A stretch of 64,000 bases of DNA from Salegentibacter_A chungangensis (GCF_042678405.1 NZ_JBHTLI010000001.1:1426001-1490000), one strand, 5' to 3'; counted from the first letter of the stretch, positions 33,924-43,798 are shown. The notes: a model not told the origin generated them from the sequence alone. Program-made: numbers and translations.

Positions 33924-36743
33924 CTATTCCTGTTCCTTGTTTAGAAGTATGGGTTCTCCCAGCTCCAGTTCTTCAAGTTTCTCCAGTTGCGTTTCAGCAT
34001 CTCCCACGATCACATAGATCATTTTGTCAGGAGAAATATATTTATCAGCCAGCTCCTGGATATCCATAACCGTCAGATTTCTCACCAGCTCTTCTCTTTG
34101 TTTGACAAAATCTCGGTCAAGGTTATAATTGCTGATGTCACTAAGCATATCGAGTTTGGCTTTTAAGGTCTCAAATTTCCTGGTGTTGCTTTTTATCATA
34201 TAGCTCTGGGTCACATCCAGGTCTTCTTGATCGTAATTTTCAGAATAATCCTGAAGTATATCTCTGATAAGTTTTGCGGCATCATAGGTCACATTGCTTC
34301 TTACTGCCGTAGAGATCAGGAAAGGCCCGGTTTCATTTCCCCCGGAGAATTTCGACCTAACTCCGTATGTGTAACCTTTTTCTTCCCGTAGCTGCTGAAG
34401 GAGTTGCGAAGCAAATCCGCCGCCGCCAAGACGGTAATTCATAACTTCTGCAGGATAGAAATCTTCATCGGTTGCTGCCAGCGCCAGATTTCCGAACCTG
34501 AAAACCGACTGTTTGGCGCCGGGAAGATCATAGAAATAGAGCCTTGCTTTTTGCGGGTTCTTAGGCTCGGGCAGATCGGGGAATTTCACCATTTTTGGAG
34601 GCCAGCTGGCCGAAAGGTCTTTAAGGGCTGCCGTGGCTTTATCCTTTTCAATAGCCCCTACCACCAAAAACTTAGTGGAAAGAGGTGAAAGATGTTCATT
34701 GTAATAATCCTTAAGGTCCTGCAACTTTAAATTTTGCACGCTGCTTTTCGTACCAAGATTGTTATAGGAAAGGATGTTATTTTCTCCATATATCAGTTTC
34801 CTGAATTGGTTGTTCGCAATGCTGTTAGGATCAGCTTCCTGTTGCCTTAATTTGCTTAGTACCTGTTGTTTCACAAGTTTGAACTCCTCTTCATCCCAGC
34901 GTGGTTCCAGGAGTATTTCCTTTACAAGTTCAAGGGTTTTGTCATAATTCTTGGCGAGAGTGCTGCCGTTGATACTTATCTTTTCATCTCCGGCTTCCAC
35001 CTCTATTTCAGCGCCTAAAAGCTCAATGGCTTCTTCGAGTTCCTTTGGAGTTTTTGTGGCCGTTCCCCTGGTCATCAGGTTGGCCAATAAATTAGATACC
35101 CCTGCATTTTCCGGCTTTTCGAGCATTAATCCACCTTTGATCTCGAAACTGAATTTCACCAAAGGCACCTCATTATTCGTAATTCCGTAAACTTTCAGGC
35201 CAGATGGCAGATTGGTTCCCCAGATCTCAGGGATCACCGGCTCCGGCAAGCTGCTGTATGGAGGTTCTGTACTTCGGTCAAAACTCGAGGGCGTTTTTTC
35301 GTACTGAGAATCCTTGAAGTCGAATTCCTTTTCAGAATCTTCAACGATCTTTTCCTCGGTAACTTCAGCGGGTTTGGAATTCTCAACAGCCAGTTCGGTC
35401 TGTCCTTTCGGAACAAAACTGGTCATTACATAGTTTCCTCCTTTTATGTATTTATTATAAGCCTGCATCACATCCCTGCTGGTTACTTCCAGTATCTTAT
35501 TCACATCTTTATTGATGTAGTTGGGATCGTTAGCAAAGATCTGGTATTGGGCTAACTGGAAGCCTTTACCAAGCACACTTGAAATACTGTTGTAAAAGGC
35601 ACTTTCCTGTCCTGCTTTTATCCTTTTTAAATCTTTTTCCGGGATCCCCGTTTTTTCAAATTCTGAAAAAGTTTCCTCTATGGCCGCTTTTACCTTATCC
35701 AGGTCTGTGCCGTCATAGGCTCTTACCTGTAACAGAAGTTCTCCGGCAAGTTCTGAAGCGTAGTTGTACATCTGTACCCGGTCGGTCAATTGTTTTTCCT
35801 TGACCAGTTTCTGGTACAGGGGCGCGTTTTTGCCTTCAGAAAGGTACTTGGCAAGCACTTCAAGCGCATAATAATCCTGGTGATAAAAATAGACGCTTGG
35901 CCAGGCCATTGTAAGCTCGGGAAGCTTCGCGAAGTTATCTTCGTAATAAAGCTTCTTTGATTCATCCAGTTTCACCAGCTGCTTCTCCTGTCTTTTGATC
36001 TCTTCTCCTGAAGGGATCTCGTCAAAATATTTATGCACCCATTCCCTGGCCTGTTCCTTGTCGAAATCTCCGGCTATGGTGAGCGTAACATTGTTTGGAA
36101 CATACCATTTGTTGTAAAAATCCTTTACGTCCTGGAGCGTAGCATTCTGCAGGTCTTCAAGGGAACCGATCACCTGCCAGTGATAAGGGTGGTCTTCAGG
36201 ATACAGATTCTTATCTATCACATACATCGTGTGCCCGTATGGCTGATTATCGTAGCTTTGACGTTTCTCATTCTTCACCACCTGTTTTTCCTTTGCCAGC
36301 ACAGGCTCCGTAACCGTGTTGATAAAAAATCCCAGCTTGTCGGCCTCCGCCCATATCATTTTCTCCAGGGCATCCTTGGGTACCGTCTGGAAGTAATTGG
36401 TGCGATCGCGGCTGGTAGATCCGTTAGCTCCGGAACCGCCTATGCGGGCGCTCATTTCGTCAAGTCCTCCTTTTCCAAGGTTTTCAGATTCCAGAAAAAG
36501 CAGGTGTTCAAATAAATGGGCAAATCCTGTGCGGCCCTCTTTTTCGCGCGATGAGCCTACGTGAGCGGTTAATGCCACTGCCACAACCGGATCAGACCTG
36601 TCTGTATGAAAAATAACATTAAGCCCGTTTTCCAGGGTGAAGCTTTCAAAATCTACATTGAAATCGGTGTTTTGTTCCTGTGCCTGTATTGCAGAACCTT
36701 GCGATACCAACAGCAGGATTAAAAAGAATTTTATTGCTTTCAT
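33924..36743 (-). CDS. Exported M16 metallopeptidase, two-domain
   Basis: 939 residues with signal peptide MKAIKFFLILLLVSQGSAIQAQ. The first half carries the inverted zinc motif HLFEH at 76-80 followed by the downstream glutamate in EKQVVKNEKRQ; the second half (from about 520) has the same fold but no HxxEH (MTRGTATKTPKEL), the usual active/inactive pairing of full-length pitrilysin-like enzymes. It degrades peptides in the periplasm. The ATG follows the upstream M14 stop by one base, so both are on one message; the frame's TTG at 36788 is not used. Confidence 0.93.
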   Translation of the reverse strand: MKAIKFFLILLLVSQGSAIQAQEQNTDFNVDFESFTLENGLNVIFHTDRSDPVVAVALTAHVGSSREKEGRTGFAHLFEHLLFLESENLGKGGLDEMSARIGGSGANGSTSRDRTNYFQTVPKDALEKMIWAEADKLGFFINTVTEPVLAKEKQVVKNEKRQSYDNQPYGHTMYVIDKNLYPEDHPYHWQVIGSLEDLQNATLQDVKDFYNKWYVPNNVTLTIAGDFDKEQAREWVHKYFDEIPSGEEIKRQEKQLVKLDESKKLYYEDNFAKLPELTMAWPSVYFYHQDYYALEVLAKYLSEGKNAPLYQKLVKEKQLTDRVQMYNYASELAGELLLQVRAYDGTDLDKVKAAIEETFSEFEKTGIPEKDLKRIKAGQESAFYNSISSVLGKGFQLAQYQIFANDPNYINKDVNKILEVTSRDVMQAYNKYIKGGNYVMTSFVPKGQTELAVENSKPAEVTEEKIVEDSEKEFDFKDSQYEKTPSSFDRSTEPPYSSLPEPVIPEIWGTNLPSGLKVYGITNNEVPLVKFSFEIKGGLMLEKPENAGVSNLLANLMTRGTATKTPKELEEAIELLGAEIEVEAGDEKISINGSTLAKNYDKTLELVKEILLEPRWDEEEFKLVKQQVLSKLRQQEADPNSIANNQFRKLIYGENNILSYNNLGTKSSVQNLKLQDLKDYYNEHLSPLSTKFLVVGAIEKDKATAALKDLSASWPPKMVKFPDLPEPKNPQKARLYFYDLPGAKQSVFRFGNLALAATDEDFYPAEVMNYRLGGGGFASQLLQQLREEKGYTYGVRSKFSGGNETGPFLISTAVRSNVTYDAAKLIRDILQDYSENYDQEDLDVTQSYMIKSNTRKFETLKAKLDMLSDISNYNLDRDFVKQREELVRNLTVMDIQELADKYISPDKMIYVIVGDAETQLEKLEELELGEPILLNKEQE

Positions 36744-36744
36744 C

Positions 36745-39252
36745 TTAATTGCTTGAAGTGTAAGGACTATAACTATTATTGTTAACAAGGAAAACCGAAT
36801 TCACAAAGAAGAGCTTTCCATTTTCCCAGAATGACCTGAATAACGGATTATCTACAAAATAGATAAGGCTGCCTTCTCCAATTCTTTCTTCCCCGAAAAC
36901 CAGGGAATTCTTCAGTTTTTTAACAGCATCACTGCCCGCAAAACCTGATACTACTTCCGGAGTTTTGATGTAAGCTACATTGTAACCCTTGTCGAGAAAA
37001 GAATACGAGTCATTGCTGAGTTTCAGGCTAAAATAAGTGTCTTCGTAGCCAAAGGCCATCGGGTGAGTATTATCCACCTGTGTTTTAATGATACTCCCGG
37101 TAATAAGATCTTTAATGCTTTCGCGTTCCCTTTTTGCGTAAGGAACAAGATTATTCGTTGCGGTGGAATCTTTGGAGGTCTCCGCTTTATTCTTCTTCAG
37201 GCTGAACCCTTCTTTCCCGGCGAATTTTTCAACTGCTTCTCCAATAGCGATCAGTTTTCCTCCACTCGAGATCCAGTCTTTGAGCTTTGCTTTTAATTCT
37301 TCATCAAAAAGAGAGGAGTAGCTTCCCGAAGGCATCACCAGAATGTCGAACTGATGCAGGCTGATGTCCTTAAAATAATCGGTGCTAATTGGGGTCACAG
37401 GATAGTTGAGTTGTTGCTCGAAAAAGTGCCAGGTTTCTCCGAAATTAAGGGAAGAAACGCCTTCCCCTTTTAAAAGGCCTGTTTTTGGCGGATTGATGAG
37501 CTTGATCTCGGGGGAACCGAAATCAGGCCCGCTACCCGCAAATCCAGATTCTGCAGCCAGCAATTCTCTTTGGTGTTTATCGGCAAGATTTGTCACTTTT
37601 TGGTCGAAATTTTCAGTGCTTTTGTTGTCACTTTTAGTGATGATAAGGCTTCCGGGTTCGAATGTTTCACCGTTGCTTTCAAAAGCAATTTCGGTATACC
37701 TCACCTTAATATCATTCTTCAAAAGGTCTGCCAGAAAACGGGCATCCTGCATAGAGTTCCATTTAGCAATATAACCTGCTCCCGTGGGATTAGGTGTGTT
37801 TTTAACTTCTGGTGTATTTGATGCGGGTATTCCCGGTATGGCAGATTCGCTGGCTACTGCATCGAGGCCGTAGGCATAGGGCACACTCCAGGCAGTGATG
37901 TCATAAGTAAGGGAATCGGTTAGTTTGGTCTCCGGTTCAAATAGCACTTTTACCATTCGGCCCTTTGGCTGGTCTGTACTTACCACGAGACTGCCGTTAT
38001 TTACTTCAAAGGCTCCGGGTCCCGCATCCCTGTAATTATAACCTCTTATTTTTCCGGGTTTCGCCTGGCTGTATTTTATCTCGTGTTTGTTGAGCAGTTC
38101 CTTTACTGCATTCAGTTTATCTTCATTGCCGGATAAAGCATAGCTTTTATAATCAAAATCTTTTTTTCCGAAATAACTGCTGAATCCTTCGATGAGTTCT
38201 TCCGAATTTTCAGAGGCAACTTCAACCGTCGAGATCCCGGTGGTGAAATGATGCTCCACCCGGTCTTTTAGAGTTAGAACATGGCCTTCGTCTGTTTTTA
38301 TACCCAGACCTGAACGTCCGTGACCGGCCTGTTCATAGGTCATCCCGATAGCTCCCATATAGGTGGGGTAGGTGTCCCCGTAACTCGGGTAAAGAAGGTC
38401 AAAGCGTTCCTTTGTGAAATAAAGCCAGCCTTCCTTGTCAAAATATTTAGCGTGATTTTTCCCGATCCTGGTTTGAAACTCTTTCTGGAAAGGAGTGATG
38501 ATCTCGTGGAAAGGTTCTGCCGCAGGAGCAAAATAATAGGGTTCATTGATGCCCTGCTCGTGAAAATCTACGTGAATATGCGGCATCCATTGGTTGTAGA
38601 CCTTTAAGCGCTCACGGGTTTCCACCTGAGTGGCCCAGGCCCAGTCACGGTTAAGATCGAACAGGTAATGATTGGGACGGCCTCCGGGCCAGGGTTCGTG
38701 ATGCTCGGCAGCTGCCTGACCAACACTGTAAGGTTCGGTCTTTACCTGGTTGTACCAGTTCACGTATCGGTCCCTTCCGTCAGGATTCACACAGGGGTCT
38801 ATGATGACCACGGTATTTTCCAGCCACTCCTGTTTTTCGGTGATCAGATGATACAGGGTTTTCATCGCAGCTTCGGTACTGGAAGCTTCATTTCCGTGCA
38901 CGTTATAACTAAGCCAGACAACGGCTTTATCTGAAGTACCATTGTTTTCTTTTGCAATTCCGGTTGAGGATAGATGGTTCCTCCTTATGCTTTCAAGATT
39001 TTTTAGATTGGCTTCCGAAGAGACCACCGCATAGGTGAGTGGCCTGCCTTCATTGGTCTTTCCGTAGGTATGATAGTTTACAAGACTGGAGTTTTCTGCT
39101 ACGTGTTCAAAGTAATTAACAACATTGGCGTGGCGGGTGAATTGCTCACCCGGTTCATAGCCTAAAAATTCAGGCGGAGACTTAATTTCCTGGGCCAGGC
39201 CCGTATGAAATGTTAAAATACTAAGGACGAAAAAGAGTAGTTTTTGGTTCAT
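36745..39252 (-). CDS. Exported M14 zinc carboxypeptidase
   Basis: 835 residues with signal peptide MNQKLLFFVLSILTFHTGLAQ. Zinc ligands are HGNE at 119-122 and the later histidine in HVDFHEQG; MTYEQAGHGRSG holds the catalytic-region glutamate. After the peptidase domain (to about 340) comes a long beta-rich C-terminal region with a class-I-glutaminase-amidotransferase-like segment near LVMPSGSYSSLFDEELKAKL. Releases C-terminal residues from peptides outside the cytoplasm. First gene of the M14-M16 pair. Confidence 0.92.
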   Translation of the reverse strand: MNQKLLFFVLSILTFHTGLAQEIKSPPEFLGYEPGEQFTRHANVVNYFEHVAENSSLVNYHTYGKTNEGRPLTYAVVSSEANLKNLESIRRNHLSSTGIAKENNGTSDKAVVWLSYNVHGNEASSTEAAMKTLYHLITEKQEWLENTVVIIDPCVNPDGRDRYVNWYNQVKTEPYSVGQAAAEHHEPWPGGRPNHYLFDLNRDWAWATQVETRERLKVYNQWMPHIHVDFHEQGINEPYYFAPAAEPFHEIITPFQKEFQTRIGKNHAKYFDKEGWLYFTKERFDLLYPSYGDTYPTYMGAIGMTYEQAGHGRSGLGIKTDEGHVLTLKDRVEHHFTTGISTVEVASENSEELIEGFSSYFGKKDFDYKSYALSGNEDKLNAVKELLNKHEIKYSQAKPGKIRGYNYRDAGPGAFEVNNGSLVVSTDQPKGRMVKVLFEPETKLTDSLTYDITAWSVPYAYGLDAVASESAIPGIPASNTPEVKNTPNPTGAGYIAKWNSMQDARFLADLLKNDIKVRYTEIAFESNGETFEPGSLIITKSDNKSTENFDQKVTNLADKHQRELLAAESGFAGSGPDFGSPEIKLINPPKTGLLKGEGVSSLNFGETWHFFEQQLNYPVTPISTDYFKDISLHQFDILVMPSGSYSSLFDEELKAKLKDWISSGGKLIAIGEAVEKFAGKEGFSLKKNKAETSKDSTATNNLVPYAKRERESIKDLITGSIIKTQVDNTHPMAFGYEDTYFSLKLSNDSYSFLDKGYNVAYIKTPEVVSGFAGSDAVKKLKNSLVFGEERIGEGSLIYFVDNPLFRSFWENGKLFFVNSVFLVNNNSYSPYTSSN

Positions 39253-39367
39253 TTATGAAGTTTGATTTTCGAATAGCTTAGTAAAGATAGTACTCACCAC
39301 CGAATTAACTAAAATTTAGCTGATAAAAAATTTAACTTCGGTATCTTTACGTTTTCAAAAATATCCT

Positions 39368-40984
39368 ATGCCAACCGATTGTATTTCGTATTCCGAAACC
39401 AATTATTTTTCAAATCTTATTCTGGATTACCTGGCTCAGAAAGATGAGCTGAAAGCCTTCTATCATCGTTTCCCGGAACTCTCCAATTTTAAAGCTCAGA
39501 TCGGGGAAAAGAAAGCTGCATTTTCTAAGGAACACAGGGAGGTGCTGGTGAAAGTTTTAAGGGAGCAGTATAAGGACCTGGAGATCACCGGGGAGGTTTC
39601 AGGGAATATTGAAGCCCTGGCAGAAAATAATACTTTTACGGTAGTAACGGGCCATCAACTTAACCTGTTCACCGGTCCGCTATATTTTCTTTACAAGATC
39701 GTTTCCACGATCAATCTGACTTTTATCTTGAAAAAGGAATATCCGGACTATAATTTTGTGCCCGTATACTGGATGGCCACTGAGGATCACGATTTTGAGG
39801 AGATCAATTTCTTTAACCTTAACGGCAAGAAATTCAAATGGAATAAGGCGAATGATAATGCAGGGAAAGATGCGGTTGGGAACCTTTCTACCGATGGTCT
39901 TGATGAGGTGTTTAAGCTTTTTTCAGCTGAAATTGGGGGCGGGAAAGATGCCGATCGTTTAAAGGAGCTTTTTGAAAATGCCTACCTGAAACACGAAAAC
40001 CTTACCGATGCCACCCGCTACCTGGCTAACGAGCTTTTTAAGGAATACGGGCTTGTAATTCTGGATGCTCAGAACAAAGAACTTAAGAAAGAGTTTATTC
40101 CCTTTGCAAAGAATGAGCTTACGGAACAGATCTCGCACAAAAACACCCTGGAAAAGGCGAATGCTTTGAATGATCTGGGATATAATGTACAGGTGAACCC
40201 GAGAGAGATCAATTTGTTTTATCTGAATAATGGTCTGCGTGAACGAATTATAGAAAAGGATGGCGAATATTTCGTTAACGATACCGAAATAAGGTTTACA
40301 AAAGATGAAATCCTGAAGGAGCTGGAAGATCATCCTGAACGTTTCAGTCCAAATGTAATGATGCGTCCGTTATACCAGGAAGTGGTCTTGCCTAACCTCT
40401 GTTATATAGGTGGAGGAGGGGAGCTGGCCTACTGGTTGGAACTTAAAGATTATTTTGAAGCTGAAAATGTACCTTTTCCAATACTGCTTTTAAGGAACTC
40501 AGCCTTGATCCAGTCGGAGAAGATCGACGGGAAAAGAAAGAGACTAAATATAAAGCTTAAAGAACTGTTCCTGAAGCAGCACGAGCTCATTAACAGGAAG
40601 GTTCGGAAAATATCGAATATCGACATAGACTTCAGTCCGCAGAAACAACATCTGGTGGAGCAATTTCAGGAGATGTATAAGCTGGCGGAGCAAACCGATA
40701 AATCTTTTTTGGGGGCGGTGAAAGCCCAGGAGGTTAAGCAATTGAAAGGGCTTGAGAAACTGGAGCACAGGCTGCTTAAGGCGCAAAAGAGAAAGCTGGA
40801 AGATGAAGTTTCAAGAATCGCAGAGCTTCAGAATGAGTTGTTCCCTAATCACGGACTTCAGGAAAGGCGGACAAATTTTTCAGAAATTTATGCGGAATAC
40901 GGAGATCAACTGATCCCTGAACTTATAGAAAACCTAAACCCTTTAGAAGCGAACTTTAAAATTTTGACTTTTGGAAAAGGATAA
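39368..40984 (+). CDS. bshC: Bacillithiol biosynthesis cysteine ligase BshC
   Basis: 538 residues matching BshC: N-terminal YLAQKDELKAFYHRFPEL, VVTGHQLNLFTGPLYFLYKI with the Rossmann nucleotide loop, VYWMATEDHDFEEI, and the C-terminal coiled coil ending ENLNPLEANFKILTFGKG. It adds cysteine to glucosaminyl-malate, the last step of bacillithiol synthesis. bshA and bshB are not in this window. The PLP decarboxylase gene starts 7 bases after the stop. A box TATCTTTA lies 18 bases before the ATG. Confidence 0.95.
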   Translation: MPTDCISYSETNYFSNLILDYLAQKDELKAFYHRFPELSNFKAQIGEKKAAFSKEHREVLVKVLREQYKDLEITGEVSGNIEALAENNTFTVVTGHQLNLFTGPLYFLYKIVSTINLTFILKKEYPDYNFVPVYWMATEDHDFEEINFFNLNGKKFKWNKANDNAGKDAVGNLSTDGLDEVFKLFSAEIGGGKDADRLKELFENAYLKHENLTDATRYLANELFKEYGLVILDAQNKELKKEFIPFAKNELTEQISHKNTLEKANALNDLGYNVQVNPREINLFYLNNGLRERIIEKDGEYFVNDTEIRFTKDEILKELEDHPERFSPNVMMRPLYQEVVLPNLCYIGGGGELAYWLELKDYFEAENVPFPILLLRNSALIQSEKIDGKRKRLNIKLKELFLKQHELINRKVRKISNIDIDFSPQKQHLVEQFQEMYKLAEQTDKSFLGAVKAQEVKQLKGLEKLEHRLLKAQKRKLEDEVSRIAELQNELFPNHGLQERRTNFSEIYAEYGDQLIPELIENLNPLEANFKILTFGKG

Positions 40985-40991
40985 AAACAGA

Positions 40992-42356
40992 ATGCACACC
41001 ATAGATATGGACCTGGTGGAGATGACGCTGGACGTTATGAAGTACACCATAGACCGTATCTCTAATGTGACCCCTGAGCTTGGTTCCCCTAAGCGGGAAG
41101 AAGATCTGAAAAGAATTGTTGGGGAAACCATAACCCCTGAAGGAATTGGGGGAGAAACCGCCTTTCAGCTTTTCCGGGATGTATTGGTTAAGGCAACAGT
41201 GCCCATTGATCATCCGCGTCACCTGGCCTTTGTGCCGGCCGCACCTACCAGGGCCGCCATAATGTTCGACCTTGTGACCTCGGCTTCCAGTATTCACGGA
41301 GCTTACTGGATGGAAGGTGCCGGCGGGATCTTTTGTGAGAACCAGGCTATGAAATGGCTGGTTTCACTAACAAAATTACCCGAAGGAGCTTTTGGAGTAT
41401 TTACCAGTGGCGGGACGGCCGCAAACCTTTCGGCAATGGTAGCTGCAAGGGAAGAATGGCGAAACCGGAATTCAGACAATGTTGGAGTAAAGGCTTTATT
41501 GCTTACTTCACACGGAGCCCACAGTTCCATCCAGGCAATGGCGAAAGTGATCGATGCCGATGTGATAATGATAGACTGCCAGGAGGAAAACCTTACCGGT
41601 CGCGAACTTCAGAATGCCATACATGAGCTGGAGGAAAAGGACAGAAAACGGCTTTTCGCAGTGGTTGCTACCGGAGGAACCACCAACGCCGGAATTATAG
41701 ATGAACTGGATACCATAGCCGATGTTTGTGAAAAGGAAAATGTATGGTTTCACGTAGACTGTGCCTACGGAGGAGGAGCCCTGGCGGCAAATTCGGTAAG
41801 GCACCTGTTCAATGGGGTGGAAAGAGCAGACAGTATAACCATAGATCCTCATAAATGGCTGTTCTCACCTTATGATTGTGGTGCTGTTATCTATAAGAAT
41901 ATGGAAAACGCCCGAAATGCACATTCCCAAAAAGGTGCCTATCTTGAGATCTTTAAGGACGAAGGAGCACAGGGTTTTAACCCTGCCGATTATCAGATCC
42001 AGCTTACCAGGCGACTTCGCGGATTACCGCTTTGGTTTTCTCTGGCGATGCACGGAACCAATAAATATAAGCAGGCTATTGAACGCGGTATCGAACTCGC
42101 CCAGATCGCAGCCAAGAAGGTGGAAGAAAGAAAAGACCTGGAACTGGTAAGACCGGCAAGTCTTTCAGTGGTGCTTTTCCGAAGAAAAGGCTGGTCGCCT
42201 GAGCGATATCGTGACTGGACCTATAAGAACCATAATGAAGGTTTTGCCCTGGTTACGCCAACCACCTGGAAAAAGGAAACCGTTATCAGGTTCTGCTTTA
42301 TAAATCCTGATACCACAGAGAAGGATATCGATATGATCCTTGATACCCTCCAGTAG
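40992..42356 (+). CDS. Group II PLP-dependent decarboxylase
   Basis: 454 residues: FTSGGTAANLSAM and HVDCAYGGGAL bind the cofactor, and IDPHKWLF carries the PLP lysine. The family covers tyrosine, tryptophan, DOPA, glutamate and diaminobutyrate decarboxylases; the best fit is the aromatic/tyrosine group, but substrate is not certain. Start is ATG 40992; a TTG at 40971 would overlap bshC. Cotranscription with bshC is likely, yet I know of no role in bacillithiol synthesis. Confidence 0.88.
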   Translation: MHTIDMDLVEMTLDVMKYTIDRISNVTPELGSPKREEDLKRIVGETITPEGIGGETAFQLFRDVLVKATVPIDHPRHLAFVPAAPTRAAIMFDLVTSASSIHGAYWMEGAGGIFCENQAMKWLVSLTKLPEGAFGVFTSGGTAANLSAMVAAREEWRNRNSDNVGVKALLLTSHGAHSSIQAMAKVIDADVIMIDCQEENLTGRELQNAIHELEEKDRKRLFAVVATGGTTNAGIIDELDTIADVCEKENVWFHVDCAYGGGALAANSVRHLFNGVERADSITIDPHKWLFSPYDCGAVIYKNMENARNAHSQKGAYLEIFKDEGAQGFNPADYQIQLTRRLRGLPLWFSLAMHGTNKYKQAIERGIELAQIAAKKVEERKDLELVRPASLSVVLFRRKGWSPERYRDWTYKNHNEGFALVTPTTWKKETVIRFCFINPDTTEKDIDMILDTLQ

Positions 42357-42376
42357 GTAAAATCAAACCGATATTT

Positions 42377-42410
42377 AAGCCTCGCCGGTTTTGCCTGCGG
42401 GGCTTTTTTT
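42377..42410 (+). terminator. Terminator after the PLP decarboxylase gene
   Basis: AAGCCTCGC and GCGGGGCTT pair with one G-U and are followed by seven Ts. Confidence 0.85.
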
Positions 42411-42532
42411 ATGTGTATATTTTAGGTTGCTGTCGTTTATCGAAGTTTTTGGTATATAATCTTCTTAATATCAGAGACTTAAATTTTGTTTATTATATTC
42501 ACTTTAAATCAATTAACTATAAACCAATCATT

Positions 42533-42982
42533 ATGAAAAGATTTTTAAGTGTATTAATGTTCTTTACATTTTTAGGGGCAGGAATGTATGCCCAGAACTC
42601 TTCGGTTGAAGAGATTATAAAGGAAAACGGCAAAACGATGACAACAGCAATGGCGAATGGGGATGCTGAAGGTTTTGGGATGTATTTTGCTGAAGATGCA
42701 ATGCTTCATCTTTCCGGGAATGCGCCTTTAGAAGGCCGAATGGCAATTATTGAAGCTCACAGGCCTATGGCAGAGCAGGGAATGAAGCTGATGATAGATG
42801 TTGAAGATGTCTTTGTAGGCGGAGATTATGCTACCGAATATGGAAGCTATGAGATACATAGTCCCGATGGTCAAAAAGTAGATCACGGGTATTACTCCAC
42901 TTTATGGAAAAAAAGCGGGGACGAATGGAAGATCATCAGAGACGTGGTGAGTTCTTCGGTAGCTCCTTCACAACATAAATAG
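42533..42982 (+). CDS. Exported DUF4440 / SnoaL-like protein
   Basis: 149 residues with signal peptide MKRFLSVLMFFTFLGAGMYAQ, then a single NTF2-like domain: MTTAMANGDAEGFGMYFAEDAMLHLSG and WKKSGDEWKIIRDV. The fold is a small cone-shaped domain used as an enzyme, a ligand carrier or a regulator; function unknown. The same fold is fused to a hydrolase at 61381. Start is the signal-peptide ATG; the open frame to the left lacks support. Confidence 0.82.
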   Translation: MKRFLSVLMFFTFLGAGMYAQNSSVEEIIKENGKTMTTAMANGDAEGFGMYFAEDAMLHLSGNAPLEGRMAIIEAHRPMAEQGMKLMIDVEDVFVGGDYATEYGSYEIHSPDGQKVDHGYYSTLWKKSGDEWKIIRDVVSSSVAPSQHK

Positions 42983-42987
42983 AAACC

Positions 42988-43713
42988 CTAATCAATTTCA
43001 TATTCAAGCCGCATCGTAATAGATGCGGTTTTTCTTTTATCGGCGGTGTTGTATACCCCGCTCCAGCTATAATCTTCGCCGCTATTCTGACCGGTGATCT
43101 GGAAAACGCCCATATTGGCGCTTTTCAGGTCACCAAGACTGCCGCCGCTGTTTTCGGCTATCTTTTCAGCTCTAAGTCTTGCATCTTCGGTAGCCTTGGA
43201 GATCATTTCGATCTTCAGGTCGGCCAGCTTGGTATAGTAATACCTGGGAGGAGTAGAGTTGAACTGTACCCCTTTATTCAGTAATTCGGTGATCTCTCTT
43301 GAAACCTGCTCTATCAGCTCTACATCTGTGGATTCAATCTTTATGCTTTGAACAAGTTCATAGGCTTTAAATATGCTGCCTACATAATTCCCGTTCTGGT
43401 ATTGGTTTTCCCGTTGTTCATTGGTCTGTACCGAATTGAAGACGAAATTCTCCGGTTTTATGCCTTTATCGGTAAGGTATTTTCTTACCGTTTCCTTATC
43501 CCGGTCCAGTTCTTTATAAGCCTGTTCCAGGTCTGGGCTCACCCGGCTGAAACGGCCTTCCCAGACAATAAGGTCTGAGGTGAAATTTTCGCTGCCCGAA
43601 CCGGTTACCGAAATAACCCCATCGGGATTGGCACGGTTCACATAGGAGGTGCCCAGAAAATAGGCCGCAAAGATGATGGCCAGGGAAAAAATAATGGCGC
43701 TTATAAATTTCAT
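42988..43713 (-). CDS. SIMPL domain (DUF541) protein
   Basis: 241 residues with one N-terminal hydrophobic segment (FISAIIFSLAIIFAAYFLG) that may act as membrane anchor or signal peptide, then a DUF541 domain: ISVTGSGSENFTSDLIVWEG start and DARLRAEKIAENSGGSLG helix. Such proteins are periplasmic and of unknown function, linked to oxidative stress in some bacteria. Its 3' end holds the terminator of the convergent gene. Confidence 0.88.
   Translation of the reverse strand: MKFISAIIFSLAIIFAAYFLGTSYVNRANPDGVISVTGSGSENFTSDLIVWEGRFSRVSPDLEQAYKELDRDKETVRKYLTDKGIKPENFVFNSVQTNEQRENQYQNGNYVGSIFKAYELVQSIKIESTDVELIEQVSREITELLNKGVQFNSTPPRYYYTKLADLKIEMISKATEDARLRAEKIAENSGGSLGDLKSANMGVFQITGQNSGEDYSWSGVYNTADKRKTASITMRLEYEID
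43009..43033 (+). terminator. Terminator of the DUF4440 gene inside the convergent SIMPL gene
   Basis: CCGCATC (43009-43015) and GATGCGG (43022-43028) pair around GTAATA and are followed by TTTTTCTTTT. The hairpin is in the last codons of the opposite-strand gene. Confidence 0.75.
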
Positions 43714-43787
43714 TTTCCGTGAATAAGGATTTCAAATTAAAGATAGAAAATAATAGGTTTGCTTATTTTATTTTTATCTCAAATTCT

Positions 43788-43795
43788 TACTTTTG
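43788..43795 (+). promoter_or_regulatory. Candidate guaA -7 box
   Basis: TACTTTTG fits the consensus exactly and ends 3 bases before the guaA ATG, so the expected transcription start falls on or next to the start codon. Confidence 0.5.
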
Positions 43796-43798
43796 CCT

